The notes under the pieces: model-generated
Told to the model about the DNA's origin: nothing
The model's database searches: none
Seen by the model: only the letters and a program-made list of their open reading frames with translations
NCBI GenBank assembly: GCA_038869735.1
Contig: JAWCQO010000013.1
Location: forward strand, 1-10,675
Direction of reading: 5' to 3'
Source of the DNA: Candidatus Anstonellales archaeon
GTDB lineage: Archaea; Micrarchaeota; Micrarchaeia; Anstonellales; CG1-02-47-40
Length of the DNA stretch: 10,675 nucleotides
Made by a program: the position numbers and the translations under genes
Shown: piece by piece, positions 1 through 6,215 of the stretch
How positions within the stretch are numbered: the first letter of the stretch is position 1
Layout of the letters: every line of letters begins with the position of its first letter

Positions 1-1
1 C

Positions 2-2965
2 TCTGTTTCTGGGGTAATGGAATTTGAGCGAAAGAAAGAAGAGGCACTTACTGAGCTTGGACATGTTGAATCAAAAATAAATGAAACAAAAATAGTTTTA
101 GCGGAGAGGGAAGGTGTATTATCCGAACTTGAAAAAGAAAAGAATGACGCCCTCCTATATATTGATGCGACCAATAGACTAAAGAATTCAAAAGCTTCTC
201 TTCTTTGTTTGGAACTTAACAAAATTGAAGGAGAACATAGCAAAATACTTCATGATTTAGAGCAAATAGAAGCGTCAAAAAAGGATGCAGAGTCGCATAT
301 ACGGCAACTAGATGAAAAAATAAAACAACTTTCAGAAGAACGAGGAGAACTTATAAATAAGATAAACAAGCGAGGCGAGCGTGAAGGTACCATAAAAGAG
401 ATAGAAGATTTTAAATCAAAAATAAAAGCTGCAGAAGCAACCATCAATGAAAAGAATAGGGTATTGAAGGGATTAGAAGATGAGCTTAAAAAACTAGATG
501 CAAGGAAGAACGAATATTCAAATAAAATATTACATTTGGAAACAAAAATAGCTGCTTCTCAACAAGAAGCCGCACTAAACGAAATCGAAATAAACAGACT
601 TAAAGAAAGCGGTCTACTCTCCAAAAGAGATATACCTCAAACGAATGAAGCTGAGCGAGTTTCCACGGAGTTGTCGCTTCATCTTCAGAAAAGAGCCAAG
701 TTGGAAGGAGAGATATCATCAATTCAGGAAACGTTACTTCTTCTTGAAGAAAAACAAAAAAAACTTGAGGTCATGGTGAGTGAGATCGGTATTAACGAAG
801 AAAAAGATTTAACATCAAAAAAATCAGCACTTTTATCAGAAATTCAATCATTAGAAAAAGAGATTGACGCATTATTCGAAAAAGAAAAAGAAATAAATAA
901 AGAAATCCCCCAGCTCGACAAAAGTAGGCTTGAACTTGGAGAAAAAGCAGCGACTCTCCGCACTCAGGTTAGAGGTGGAGGGGAGCAGAATCATGCGCTT
1001 GCTGTTGTATCTCAACTCAAAGGAAAGATTAGTGGAATATATGGAACCGTCTCAGAGCTCATCTCATTTGACCAAGAATATGCCGTCGCAATTGAAGCGG
1101 CATGTGGACAGAGGTTGAACTACGTAGTAGTTGAGAACATAGATGTAGCCTCTCAAATTATCTCAATACTAAAAAAACAAAAGGGAGGGAGATGCACCTT
1201 TATACCACTTGATAGAAAGGTAACCCCACTGAGTCAAGAAACCGAAAAAATAGCAAAATCCCAATATTCACTTGGCTATCTCTCGGAGTTTGTAAAATAT
1301 GAGCGATATTTAGAGCCAGTCATGAACTATGTTTTTTCAGACACGATACTTGTCAATTCAATCGAACAAGCAAAAAAGATAGGTCTGCAAAAAGCACGAA
1401 TAGTTACAATAGAAGGCGAACTCATAGAGAGGTCAGGTGTAATAACCGGAGGAAGCTTTAGTGGGATAGCAACTGCCCGTGCGCAACTTGAAAAAATTGA
1501 AAGTGAGATACTAAAAATAAAAGAAAAAAGAGAGGCACTCTATTCGACTCTATACTCCACAAGAGAAGAGATGGGGCGAAAAAGGAAAGAAAAGGCTGCT
1601 CTGGAGGTTGAATTAAAAGGAATTGAGGTAAAACTCGACAACCTATCTGTTAGGATAAAAAGCCTCCACCAGTCTCAAAAAGATTTGGAACAGACAAAGA
1701 AAAGAGTTCAGGAAATCCTAGCACTTATAGAACAAAAAAAATCACAAATGTTAAAGTTAGACGAACAGATGAAAGTTCTAGAGTCCAGACTCCGTTCAAT
1801 AAAAGAAAAAATGGTTGAAGAAGAGAAAAAAACAGAAGAACTAAAGATCCAAGAACAAAATAGACTAAATGAGCTCATAGCTAATCATTCGGCATTATTA
1901 GAAGGGATAAAGGGTTTTGAAAACGAATTAGCCTTATATCGCTCGCACCTGCATGAAGCAACCGAAGAGGAGAAAAGGAAAAGAGATGACCTAAAACTCC
2001 AAAAGTCAGAAATTATTAACCTACAGAAACAATGTGCCGAGTATAAGGACTTTATAACTGCAAAAGAGGAGGAACTGCGTGAAGCCAGCAAGCGAATACA
2101 AAAGTGGTTTGAGACATCAAAAGAACTTGAGACTCAAATCTCAGCTTTAGCTATTGAAAAAGGAAAATTCCAACATTCATCAGAGACAGCTTCAAAGAAA
2201 ATCGAGGAATTAAAAATAAAGAAAGCAATGATAGAGACCAAACTTATTGATCTAAAAAGTGAATTTGAAGAATATAAAGAATTTGAAAAAGTGGATGCTC
2301 CAAAAGAAAAACTCCTCGAGCTAATTAGAGAAAGTGAAGAAACTCTTTCTAGACTTGGCAGCGTGAATTTAAAGGCACCGCATATCTATGAAGAAAAAAG
2401 AAAAGATGTGCTTGAAATTAAAGAAAAACTTTCAAAGCTTTCAGATGAACGTTCTGCAGTTTTGCAAATGATCTCTGAGATAGAAAAAAGAAAATATGCT
2501 GTCTTCATGGAAACATTTACGGCAATTGCTGACAACTTCAAGAGACTCTACGCCAATATGTTCAAGGATGAGGAAGCCATGCTTGTCCTTGAAAATCCGA
2601 CTGACCCATTTTTGGGTGGACTTGCCATAAAAGTACGTGAGGGGAAGCACGAAAAAAATATTGAATCTATGTCCGGAGGCGAAAAATCACTTATGGCAAT
2701 TGTCTTCTTGTTTGCGATTCAGCTCTATAGACCGGCACCTTTCTATGTTTTAGACGAAGTAGATGCTGCCCTCGACAAAGAAAACTCAAAAAAGCTTTCA
2801 ATACTTGTATCGAAAATGGCTGATAAAACACAATTTATTGTAGTCACCCATAACGATGCAATGTTGACTGCCGCCGATATGGCTATTGGAGTCTCGATGA
2901 CAGATGAAGGTTCAAAGGTCGTTGGTCTTCAAATAAAAAACAGCATTAAAATAAAAAATGATTAA
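2..2965 (+). CDS. smc: Chromosome segregation/condensation ATPase SMC, 5'-truncated by window edge
   Basis: Structural maintenance of chromosomes protein, an ABC-type ATPase that dimerises through a hinge and organises the chromosome. The frame is open from base 2 with no stop, so the first ATG (base 17) is internal. The visible 987 residues begin SVSGVMEFERKKEEA, typical of the SMC stretch just after the N-terminal head. Full SMCs run about 1150-1200 residues, so roughly 160-200 residues including Walker A lie outside the window. Numbering from base 2: coiled coil to about 320; hinge about 325-490, ending near the glycine-rich VITGGSFSG; second Lys/Glu-rich coil to about 850; then the C-terminal head with ABC signature MSGGEKSL (890-897), Walker B FYVLDEVD (914-921), D-loop ALD after it, and switch histidine H950 in VVTHND. 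All catalytic elements that can be seen are intact. No ScpA/ScpB gene is in the window. The stop is 10 bp from that of the convergent lipoprotein gene. Confidence 0.96.
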   Translation, partial: SVSGVMEFERKKEEALTELGHVESKINETKIVLAEREGVLSELEKEKNDALLYIDATNRLKNSKASLLCLELNKIEGEHSKILHDLEQIEASKKDAESHIRQLDEKIKQLSEERGELINKINKRGEREGTIKEIEDFKSKIKAAEATINEKNRVLKGLEDELKKLDARKNEYSNKILHLETKIAASQQEAALNEIEINRLKESGLLSKRDIPQTNEAERVSTELSLHLQKRAKLEGEISSIQETLLLLEEKQKKLEVMVSEIGINEEKDLTSKKSALLSEIQSLEKEIDALFEKEKEINKEIPQLDKSRLELGEKAATLRTQVRGGGEQNHALAVVSQLKGKISGIYGTVSELISFDQEYAVAIEAACGQRLNYVVVENIDVASQIISILKKQKGGRCTFIPLDRKVTPLSQETEKIAKSQYSLGYLSEFVKYERYLEPVMNYVFSDTILVNSIEQAKKIGLQKARIVTIEGELIERSGVITGGSFSGIATARAQLEKIESEILKIKEKREALYSTLYSTREEMGRKRKEKAALEVELKGIEVKLDNLSVRIKSLHQSQKDLEQTKKRVQEILALIEQKKSQMLKLDEQMKVLESRLRSIKEKMVEEEKKTEELKIQEQNRLNELIANHSALLEGIKGFENELALYRSHLHEATEEEKRKRDDLKLQKSEIINLQKQCAEYKDFITAKEEELREASKRIQKWFETSKELETQISALAIEKGKFQHSSETASKKIEELKIKKAMIETKLIDLKSEFEEYKEFEKVDAPKEKLLELIRESEETLSRLGSVNLKAPHIYEEKRKDVLEIKEKLSKLSDERSAVLQMISEIEKRKYAVFMETFTAIADNFKRLYANMFKDEEAMLVLENPTDPFLGGLAIKVREGKHEKNIESMSGGEKSLMAIVFLFAIQLYRPAPFYVLDEVDAALDKENSKKLSILVSKMADKTQFIVVTHNDAMLTAADMAIGVSMTDEGSKVVGLQIKNSIKIKND
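2931..2960 (-). terminator. Oligo-T tracts, probable terminator of the translin-lipoprotein unit
   Basis: On the minus strand, just past the lipoprotein stop, two T-rich runs (TTTTTTATTTTAA and TTTTTTATTTG) follow each other. Archaeal termination commonly uses such oligo-T tracts without a hairpin. They lie inside the 3' end of smc, so transcripts of the two convergent units probably overlap. Inferred from composition only. Confidence 0.4.
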
Positions 2966-2975
2966 AGACAAAATA

Positions 2976-4028
2976 TTAACCTCTCTTTTCAGTTCTTATT
3001 TGATAGGTTGTTCCGTTGCTCTGTATGATAATATTACCATCTAAATCTGTGCGATACAGCTTTATATTTAGGACTTTCATTTTTTCGATGCTAGTTGGAT
3101 TAGGATACCCATCTTTGTTTGGACCCACGCTTAGTAATGCATCCTTAGGTTCAACTGCTACTAGAAACGTGAGGTCAGTGCTACTAGCTGAGCCATATTT
3201 AGCAATCTTTAATACTTCGCATCTCAATCCACCGCTACCTACCAACTTATTTTCAATTCCCCTCTCTATGTTTGACGTTAGGAGCAGACAAAATTGTCTG
3301 TCAGTTATTTTTACTACTATACTATTTGCGTCTTTGTTTTGTGTAAATCTATCCTTTTGAGGATTCAAAAATCTAAAGACCATACCATTAAATTCCACTT
3401 CGTCGCCTTCTTCAGGATGCCTTATGGGGACCCCGTATGCTGCCGCATATTGACTCACTTCTTGAAAATCCGTTCCACCTAACTCATCTCCATTTGTCCA
3501 AATCTCGCTTATTGGAAAATTCTCAAAAAGACTCCTAGATCCCCCAAAACGTTTTTCATCATCAGAGGTAATAACTAGGGCTTCAATTTTGTTTATCCCT
3601 AATCGTTGGAGCTCCGAAACAAGTTTTTTGGAAGTTTCATTTCTACCCGCATCAAAAAGAATCTCAAAATCACCTTTTTTAATAAGTATTGACTCTCCAT
3701 AGCCAACATCAAAAACGTAAACATAGGTTTGTTGGTTTTCGTTTTTTGAAAATTGAAAGTTTTTTCCAAACTCTTTATACTGAGAAGAGAGTTTTGTTAT
3801 ATCTCCTTTATCAATTTCCATCGAAGTAGCATTTATCGTTGGGATAAACCCTTCTTTATCGTCTTCCTCTATTTTGCTATTCGTTTGCCCATAAACTATA
3901 TTCTTACCCTCAAATTTTATTCTGTAAGGCAGGGTCTCTCCATCTTGATTTGAAGGGCTTTCTTTCTCTGTATTTTGTATACAGCCACCAATCAAAATAA
4001 GGATTAGCAAAAGACCTTCAATTTTCAT
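2976..4028 (-). CDS. Lipoprotein with ComEC-like metallo-beta-lactamase fold lacking the metal ligands
   Basis: Predicted 350-residue membrane-anchored protein. Residues 1-16, MKIEGLLLILILIGGC, form a signal peptide with a lipobox ending at C16, followed by a polar linker. From about 100 to 345 the order of motifs is that of the MBL domain found in ComEC/Rec2-type proteins: VFDVGYGESILI (105-116), LFDAG (124-128), LGINKIEALVITS, GG (162-163), KDANSIVVKI, LLLTSNIE, EVLKIAKYGS (271-280), LLSVGPN (298-304) and LYRTDLDG (324-331). The ligand positions differ: the usual THxDxDHxGG reads TSDDEKRFGG (154-163), LTGD reads LTSN, HHGS reads KYGS, and GHP reads GYP. A metal-dependent hydrolase is therefore unlikely; a binding or scaffold role is only inference. 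Start chosen at the ATG preceded by AGAGGTAAATAAG, placing the signal peptide at the N-terminus; a start at 4067 would put 13 polar residues in front of it. It follows the translin stop by 1 nt (TAAGATG), so coupled translation is likely. Confidence 0.85.
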   Translation of the reverse strand: MKIEGLLLILILIGGCIQNTEKESPSNQDGETLPYRIKFEGKNIVYGQTNSKIEEDDKEGFIPTINATSMEIDKGDITKLSSQYKEFGKNFQFSKNENQQTYVYVFDVGYGESILIKKGDFEILFDAGRNETSKKLVSELQRLGINKIEALVITSDDEKRFGGSRSLFENFPISEIWTNGDELGGTDFQEVSQYAAAYGVPIRHPEEGDEVEFNGMVFRFLNPQKDRFTQNKDANSIVVKITDRQFCLLLTSNIERGIENKLVGSGGLRCEVLKIAKYGSASSTDLTFLVAVEPKDALLSVGPNKDGYPNPTSIEKMKVLNIKLYRTDLDGNIIIQSNGTTYQIRTEKRG

Positions 4029-4029
4029 C

Positions 4030-4596
4030 TTATTTACCTCTTGTATGTAGTATTTCGCTTCTGGCACGTTCTAGCTGACTTCTTACTATATCTTGTTTTT
4101 GCCTAAAACCTCGTACAAGCGAGTCAGAAAAGCGAATCGCTACTAACTCATCGGCGATTGCATCCATTACTTCAAAATATCTAAGAGCTTCCTTTTTTCT
4201 TCCCTTCTTTAACTGCTCAAGCATTTGTCGTCTCAATTCTCCTACACAGTCGCATATGCCTGTAAGATAAGAAGAATCTTCGACACCCAGTTCTTCTGCT
4301 TTAGGGATAGACTTATTTTCTATTATTGAAAGAAGAATGCTTGCTTCTACAACTTCTTGCTCAGCTTGTAAGAACATATACGAAAGTTTTTCCTCTTTCT
4401 TTACATTAGACAAAATTTTTTTCGCTTTATCTACCATCTTTTTCGCTTGGCTTATTTTGCCTCCATGCATTAATTTTATTGCATTTGAGCAAAATCTTAC
4501 TATCTCTCGAATACGGGGTATAATCTTATCTTGGGTCTTTTCAAGTTTTGATAGCCTTTTTACTATTTTCTCTATCCCGATATCAATTTTTGCCAT
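4030..4596 (-). CDS. Translin-family protein (archaeal translin/TRAX-like)
   Basis: 188-residue, almost entirely helical protein of the translin superfamily. Eukaryotic translin and TRAX form the C3PO nucleic-acid-binding octamer, with RNase activity in TRAX; archaeal single-gene homologues are known. Family-like segments are the N-terminal basic helices (about 10-70), QEVVEASILL (80-89), the ELGV..SYLTG turn (102-113), CVGELRRQML (117-126), YFEVMDAIADEL (140-151) and the C-terminal FRQKQDIVRSQLERAR (164-179). E81, E84 and E120 are acidic positions reminiscent of those used by TRAX-type nucleases, but I cannot confirm the alignment. Upstream sequence has no Shine-Dalgarno, and the ATG lies about 25 nt from a TATA box, so the transcript is probably leaderless. 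It is the first gene of a two-gene unit with the lipoprotein. Substrate unknown. Confidence 0.83.
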   Translation of the reverse strand: MAKIDIGIEKIVKRLSKLEKTQDKIIPRIREIVRFCSNAIKLMHGGKISQAKKMVDKAKKILSNVKKEEKLSYMFLQAEQEVVEASILLSIIENKSIPKAEELGVEDSSYLTGICDCVGELRRQMLEQLKKGRKKEALRYFEVMDAIADELVAIRFSDSLVRGFRQKQDIVRSQLERARSEILHTRGK

Positions 4597-4616
4597 AGAT
4601 GAATTTTGGAGAATGG

Positions 4617-4628
4617 CTTATAAATAAT
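4617..4628. promoter_or_regulatory. Shared TATA box of the divergent translin and pyrH genes
   Basis: The 51-bp gap 4597-4647 contains one clear TATA element, CTTATAAATAAT. It reads as a TATA box on both strands (plus TTATAAAT, minus ATTTATAA). Its centre near 4621.5 is about 26 nt from the pyrH ATG at 4648 and about 25 nt from the translin ATG at 4596. That is the normal archaeal distance to the transcript start in each direction, and neither gene has a ribosome-binding site. Confidence 0.65.
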
Positions 4629-4647
4629 TTGTTCTAAATTTTTTCTA

Positions 4648-5334
4648 ATGAGAAAAAACACTGTCGTTATTTCATTAGGCGGGAGCTTAGTAAATCCTGG
4701 AAAACCTGATTTTTCTTACATTAACAAAATTAGCAGATTACTTGAAACGTTAGATTATTCCTTTGGTGTTGTAGTCGGAGGCGGAAGGCTTGCTCGTCAA
4801 TACGCAGAAAGAGAAAGAAAAAAAGGAAAAGGTGAATTTGAAGCCGATTTAGCCGCAATAAAAGCAACAAAAATTAATGCAAATCTGTTAATCAAATCAT
4901 TAAAGCGTCAAGCATATTCAAAGGTATGTAGTACTTTTGATGAGGCAAAAAGAGCCTCGAAGAAATATAAAATAGTTGTTATGGGCGGTACAATTCCTGG
5001 CATTACTACCGATGCTGATGCAGCGCTCTTAGCAGAGTGTCTCCACGCACGTCGCTTAGTAAACATAAGCAATATAGATGGAATATACGATAGAAATCCT
5101 TCTAAATTTCATGATGCACGAAAGTATCGTTATATGAAATTTGAGGAGCTACTTCTCCTTTCTAATAAGGAAGATTTAAGACTTGCAGGAGGACACTTTG
5201 TATTCGACATTTTAGGATGCAAAATAATTGCAAGAAGTAAGATTGAGACCCATTTTGTTTCGGGTAAAAACCTTAGTGACGTTTCAAAGGCTATTCAAGG
5301 AAAACGGCACAATGGCACCATTGTGTCCAGTTAA
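4648..5334 (+). CDS. pyrH: UMP kinase (uridylate kinase), archaeal type
   Basis: Phosphorylates UMP to UDP with ATP in pyrimidine nucleotide synthesis, in the cytoplasm. Amino-acid kinase fold of 228 residues, the usual archaeal length (about 225). Motifs in order: phosphate-binding ISLGGSL (8-14); VVVGGGRLAR (41-50); acidic/Lys-rich segment with DLAAIKATKINA (68-79); VVMGGTIPGITTDADAALLAE (110-130), the uridine-binding and phosphate loop; NISNIDGIYDRNP (139-151), nucleotide binding; C-terminal GTIV. The start is the ATG about 26 nt after the TATA box, with no Shine-Dalgarno in front (oligo-T and A only), fitting a leaderless mRNA. A small lysine-rich gene follows in the same direction and probably shares the transcript. 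No oddities in the active-site motifs. Confidence 0.95.
   Translation: MRKNTVVISLGGSLVNPGKPDFSYINKISRLLETLDYSFGVVVGGGRLARQYAERERKKGKGEFEADLAAIKATKINANLLIKSLKRQAYSKVCSTFDEAKRASKKYKIVVMGGTIPGITTDADAALLAECLHARRLVNISNIDGIYDRNPSKFHDARKYRYMKFEELLLLSNKEDLRLAGGHFVFDILGCKIIARSKIETHFVSGKNLSDVSKAIQGKRHNGTIVSS
5308..5325 (+). repeat. Palindrome at the 3' end of pyrH
   Basis: CACAATGG-CA-CCATTGTG is a perfect inverted repeat with 8-bp arms and a 2-nt centre. In RNA it could form a 7-bp hairpin with a GCAC loop. It ends 6 nt before the pyrH stop codon and 12 nt before the GGTGA ribosome-binding site of the next gene. It also encodes HNGTIV at the conserved C-terminus of UMP kinase, so it may be coincidental. 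Confidence 0.5.
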
Positions 5335-5343
5335 ATGGGGTGA
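5332..5343 (+). promoter_or_regulatory. Stop codon plus ribosome-binding site module TAAATGGGGTGA (plus copy)
   Basis: The 12-mer TAAATGGGGTGA contains the pyrH stop (TAA), a two-codon ATG-GGG-TGA frame and the Shine-Dalgarno GGGGTGA. The downstream TTG start follows after TTCT. An identical 12-mer lies on the minus strand at 5577-5588 in the same role. Confidence 0.6.
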
Positions 5344-5347
5344 TTCT

Positions 5348-5527
5348 TTGACAATAAAAAGAAAAAAACGAAAACCAAAAGATCTACCATCTCTAGACAG
5401 AATTTCTTATATGAGTCCAAAAAAAGAAAGGAAATCGAAAAAGAAAAATACTAAAAAGAAGAAGTCGACGACTGAAGAGAAAATTTTAGAAGACTTGTTT
5501 GAAAAAAGTCGTCAGATAACCTACTAG
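5348..5527 (+). CDS. Small lysine-rich basic protein of unknown function
   Basis: Not a recognised family. A predicted 59-residue protein with very high Lys/Arg content: KRKKRKPK near the N-terminus, then KKERKSKKKNTKKKKS (25-40) and an acidic-amphipathic tail TTEEKILEDLFEKSR. It has no hydrophobic segment and no cysteines, so a nucleic-acid- or ribosome-associated role is conceivable but unproven. The frame is open well upstream into pyrH. I chose TTG at 5348 because GGGGTGA ends 4 nt before it, the same sequence and spacing seen before the facing small gene at 5572 and, for GGTGA, before ppsA. An ATG at 5411 would give only 38 residues. The gene begins 13 nt after the pyrH stop, so it is probably co-transcribed. 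Poly-Lys composition lowers confidence that it is a conserved protein. Confidence 0.55.
   Translation: MTIKRKKRKPKDLPSLDRISYMSPKKERKSKKKNTKKKKSTTEEKILEDLFEKSRQITY
5481..5507 (-). terminator. Possible oligo-T terminator of the hsp20 unit
   Basis: On the minus strand TTTTTT is followed by CTTCTAAAATTTTC, beginning 24 nt after the end of the small Lys/Cys frame. It lies inside the facing lysine-rich gene, whose AAA codons produce the T run, so the signal may be incidental. Confidence 0.25.
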
Positions 5528-5530
5528 CTG

Positions 5531-5572
5531 TCAACAACAACCGCATGAAGACTTCTTCTTCTTTTCCTTCAT
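5531..5572 (-). CDS. Possible 13-residue Lys/Cys-rich peptide gene behind hsp20
   Basis: A minus-strand ATG frame encodes MKEKKKKSSCGCC and stops at TGA. It begins 13 nt after the hsp20 stop and is preceded by a strong GGGGTGA, 4 nt before the ATG, as for the facing lysine-rich gene. The CGCC carboxy end could bind metal or act in redox chemistry; that is inference. Against it, the Lys codons are the complement of the T-rich run that looks like the pyrH-unit terminator, and 13 codons prove nothing by themselves. Confidence 0.3.
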   Translation of the reverse strand: MKEKKKKSSCGCC

Positions 5573-5578
5573 TTTTTC
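5552..5578 (+). terminator. T-rich tract, probable terminator of the pyrH unit
   Basis: A pyrimidine run of repeated CTT followed by CTTTTCCTTCATTTTTTC lies 25 nt past the stop of the lysine-rich gene, in the convergent gap before hsp20. T-rich non-template strand after a gene is the usual archaeal terminator. It overlaps the possible Lys/Cys peptide frame on the other strand. Confidence 0.45.
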
Positions 5579-5588
5579 ACCCCATTTA
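5577..5588 (-). promoter_or_regulatory. Stop codon plus ribosome-binding site module TAAATGGGGTGA (minus copy)
   Basis: This is the exact inverted copy of 5332-5343. It supplies the TAA stop of hsp20 and the GGGGTGA site 4 nt before the ATG at 5572. The flanking bases differ, so identity is confined to the 12-mer. Confidence 0.55.
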
Positions 5589-6149
5589 TTCTATTTTGAT
5601 AGGTTTACCAACCTTCTTATCTTCCATTTTCTTCTTTTTAAGCCTTACCTCCAAAACTCCATTTTTATAAGTTGCTTTCGACGATTCCGGAATTACTTCC
5701 TTTGGAAGGTCGACCTTTCTGTAATACTTCCTTTCAGGATTTTCAACATTTATCTCAAGCTCGGTTTCTGTAGCATGAAGATTTATCTCTTTTTTTTCTA
5801 CCCCTGGTACTTCAGCTATGACAACTATTTCGCCTTTGTCATCAATGACATCAACAAGTGGGGAACGCTCGCCTTCTTCAAGTGCCTTTAACCCCTTCAT
5901 TTCAATCCCTGGTTTCCAGTTTCCAAATTCCCTCACTATTGGCTTTCCATCACTACCTATCCTTACAGAAAATCCATAGACCTTTGTATTTGGCATTCTT
6001 GCCAATCGTTCAATTTCCTTTTCATCAAGCTCAGATAGACGTAGTGACTCCTCCATCATTCTCCTCATTTCGTCTTGTATTCGTTCAAAAATGTCATCAA
6101 AATCTCCTCCGAATATGCCAAATCTTCTTCTTCTAAAGAAAGGGTCCAT
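5586..6149 (-). CDS. hsp20: Small heat shock protein, Hsp20/alpha-crystallin family
   Basis: ATP-independent holdase chaperone that assembles into oligomers and binds unfolding proteins. The protein has 187 residues. The N-terminal arm (1-95) holds the Arg-rich MDPFFRRRRFG start, an acidic amphipathic helix DEMRRMMEESLRLSE (26-40), and VYGFSVRIGSDGKPIVREFGN, a stretch common in archaeal Hsp20s. The alpha-crystallin domain spans about 97-172, with PLVDVIDDKGEIVVIAEVPG, KYYRKVDLP and the hallmark YKNGVLEVRL (161-170). The C-terminal I-x-I motif is IKI (184-186), needed for oligomer packing. I chose ATG 6149 rather than GTG 6158 because the strong GGGGGGTGA site overlaps the GTG and sits 5 nt before the ATG. 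It has its own promoter with an operator-like dyad; a tiny frame may follow it. Convergent with the pyrH unit. Confidence 0.94.
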   Translation of the reverse strand: MDPFFRRRRFGIFGGDFDDIFERIQDEMRRMMEESLRLSELDEKEIERLARMPNTKVYGFSVRIGSDGKPIVREFGNWKPGIEMKGLKALEEGERSPLVDVIDDKGEIVVIAEVPGVEKKEINLHATETELEINVENPERKYYRKVDLPKEVIPESSKATYKNGVLEVRLKKKKMEDKKVGKPIKIE

Positions 6150-6164
6150 ATACGTCACCCCCCG

Positions 6165-6200
6165 TTACATTATGTTAATATGGTATTAACACTTATGTAA
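6165..6200. promoter_or_regulatory. Nested inverted repeat over the hsp20 transcript start, candidate operator
   Basis: The inner dyad TGTTAATA-TGG-TATTAACA (6173-6191) has perfect 8-bp arms. It lies inside outer arms TTACAT (6165-6170) and ATGTAA (6195-6200), almost concentric, separated from it by 2 and 3 nt. It begins 5 bp downstream of the hsp20 TATA box and covers the predicted transcript start near 6185, the place where archaeal heat-shock repressors such as Phr and HSR1 act. Dimer binding is inferred from symmetry. Confidence 0.6.
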
Positions 6201-6205
6201 AAGGA

Positions 6206-6215
6206 CTATTTAAAG
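6206..6215 (-). promoter_or_regulatory. hsp20 TATA box with purine-rich BRE
   Basis: On the minus strand CTTTAAATAG is preceded by the purine-rich GCGAAAG, which fits a BRE. The expected transcript start is about 25 bp downstream (near 6185). This gives a leader of about 36 nt that contains the GGGGGGTGA ribosome-binding site. Confidence 0.6.

Noticed and set aside
17-2965. ATG at 17 as the true start of smc
   Set aside because: The frame is open to base 2 and the residues before the Met match the internal SMC sequence; the head domain with Walker A is missing, so the gene is cut by the window.
5586-6158. GTG at 6158 as the hsp20 start
   Set aside because: This GTG is part of the GGGGGGTGA ribosome-binding site for the ATG at 6149.
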